A DNA stretch of 24,018 nt from Bacillota bacterium (lineage in GTDB: Bacteria > Bacillota > Desulfitobacteriia > Desulfitobacteriales > Desulfitobacteriaceae), in contig JAEWCM010000059.1 in NCBI GenBank assembly GCA_023390635.1, forward strand, positions 1 to 24,018, written 5' to 3'. The stretch's first letter is position 1; the number at the start of each line of letters is the position of its first letter. This document shows positions 23,666 through 24,018 of the stretch, one piece after another. Under the pieces are notes generated by a model. That model ran no database searches, had not been told where the DNA came from, and saw nothing but the letters and a program-made list of their open reading frames with translations. A program made the translations under genes and the position numbers.

Positions 23666-24018
23666 ATGAAGAAGTCATTATTGATATTAAGTTTCGTAAT
23701 GATAATAGGACTCAGAAGCTCATCCCATGAAAAAATAGCTTTGGCAAATTTGGAGGATAGAACATTAGCTCCAGCTAAAGATACAGTTGCACAAATGGAA
23801 GAAGTTAATTCTGACTATAAGGTTGAAAAGAATAATTTTGAGGATTTCCTCAATTTGATTGCCGGTAAGGATATGAAATTTTGTGCTTCTTATGGTGACG
23901 GGTCAAAATCATTGAATGAAATGCGCCAAAATGCTGATGTAATTATCATTGGGAAAGTAGTTGGTGAAAAAGAAGTAAGTCCTCTTGCCGTTGAAGCCAC
24001 GGTTGCTGTATCCAAGGT
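23666..24018 (+). CDS. Exported hypothetical protein, 5' part
   Basis: The frame opens at ATG 23666 behind AAGAAGG and runs to the window edge, giving 117 complete codons. The first 18 or so residues (MKKSLLILSFVMIIGLRS) are a typical signal peptide: a Lys pair and then a hydrophobic core. No lipobox cysteine is seen. The mature part has a charged region and then NADVIIIGKVVGEKEVSPLA followed by VEATVAVSK. That pattern, a strand giving 'ADVIIIGKV' and then a beta segment, is one I associate with uncharacterised secreted Firmicute proteins having an OB-like or beta-barrel domain. That link is a recollection, not an identification. The gene is cut by the window end, and codon use is AT-rich. 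Confidence 0.62.
   Translation, partial: MKKSLLILSFVMIIGLRSSSHEKIALANLEDRTLAPAKDTVAQMEEVNSDYKVEKNNFEDFLNLIAGKDMKFCASYGDGSKSLNEMRQNADVIIIGKVVGEKEVSPLAVEATVAVSK

Overview
The window reads as a chromosomal segment of a low-to-mid GC, spore-forming Firmicute of the class Clostridia, most like Desulfitobacterium or Desulfosporosinus (family Peptococcaceae/Desulfitobacteriaceae). This rests on strong AGGAGG-type ribosome binding sites, frequent TTG and GTG starts, the polA-mutM-ytaF-coaE order known from Bacillus and relatives, a sporulation-type YtaF protein, and the protein sequences. The genus is an inference from recall, not from a search.

Layout. (1) 1-1260: the 3' end of a probable DUF4352 surface protein; a compact unit with its own promoter, a 28-codon ORF and a terminator; and a reverse-strand 114-residue hypothetical protein. 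(2) 1474-8906: a forward DNA-repair and housekeeping run: polA, mutM, an ABC-F ATPase, ytaF, coaE and an anchored lytic transglycosylase. A 96-residue hypothetical gene with its own promoter follows. It ends at a 15-bp stem terminator that it shares with a convergent PspC-domain gene. (3) 9640-11823, reverse: hom-thrB, the homoserine branch of threonine synthesis, behind a good sigma-A promoter. (4) 12283-20996, forward: a long branched-chain amino acid operon, ilvE-ilvD-ilvB-ilvN-ilvC-leuC-leuD-leuB, behind a structured leader with an attenuator-like hairpin and U-tract. I see no T-box sequence in the leader. (5) 20997-24018: AT-rich and accessory, with three unrecognised genes (one cut by the window end) and a decayed second copy of the leuB 3' end plus its terminator.

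The genes of (3) and (4) cooperate. Homoserine and threonine feed isoleucine synthesis. IlvBN, IlvC, IlvD and IlvE make valine and isoleucine, and LeuCD and LeuB carry the leucine branch. The first leucine enzyme, LeuA, is absent from the operon, as are ilvA and thrC from the window.

The most unusual signals are the duplicated leuB tail and terminator bracketing about 1.7 kb, the non-T-box ilv leader, and the tiny promoter-sORF-terminator unit near 500-690. I found no CRISPR array, tRNA, rRNA, transposase or defence system.
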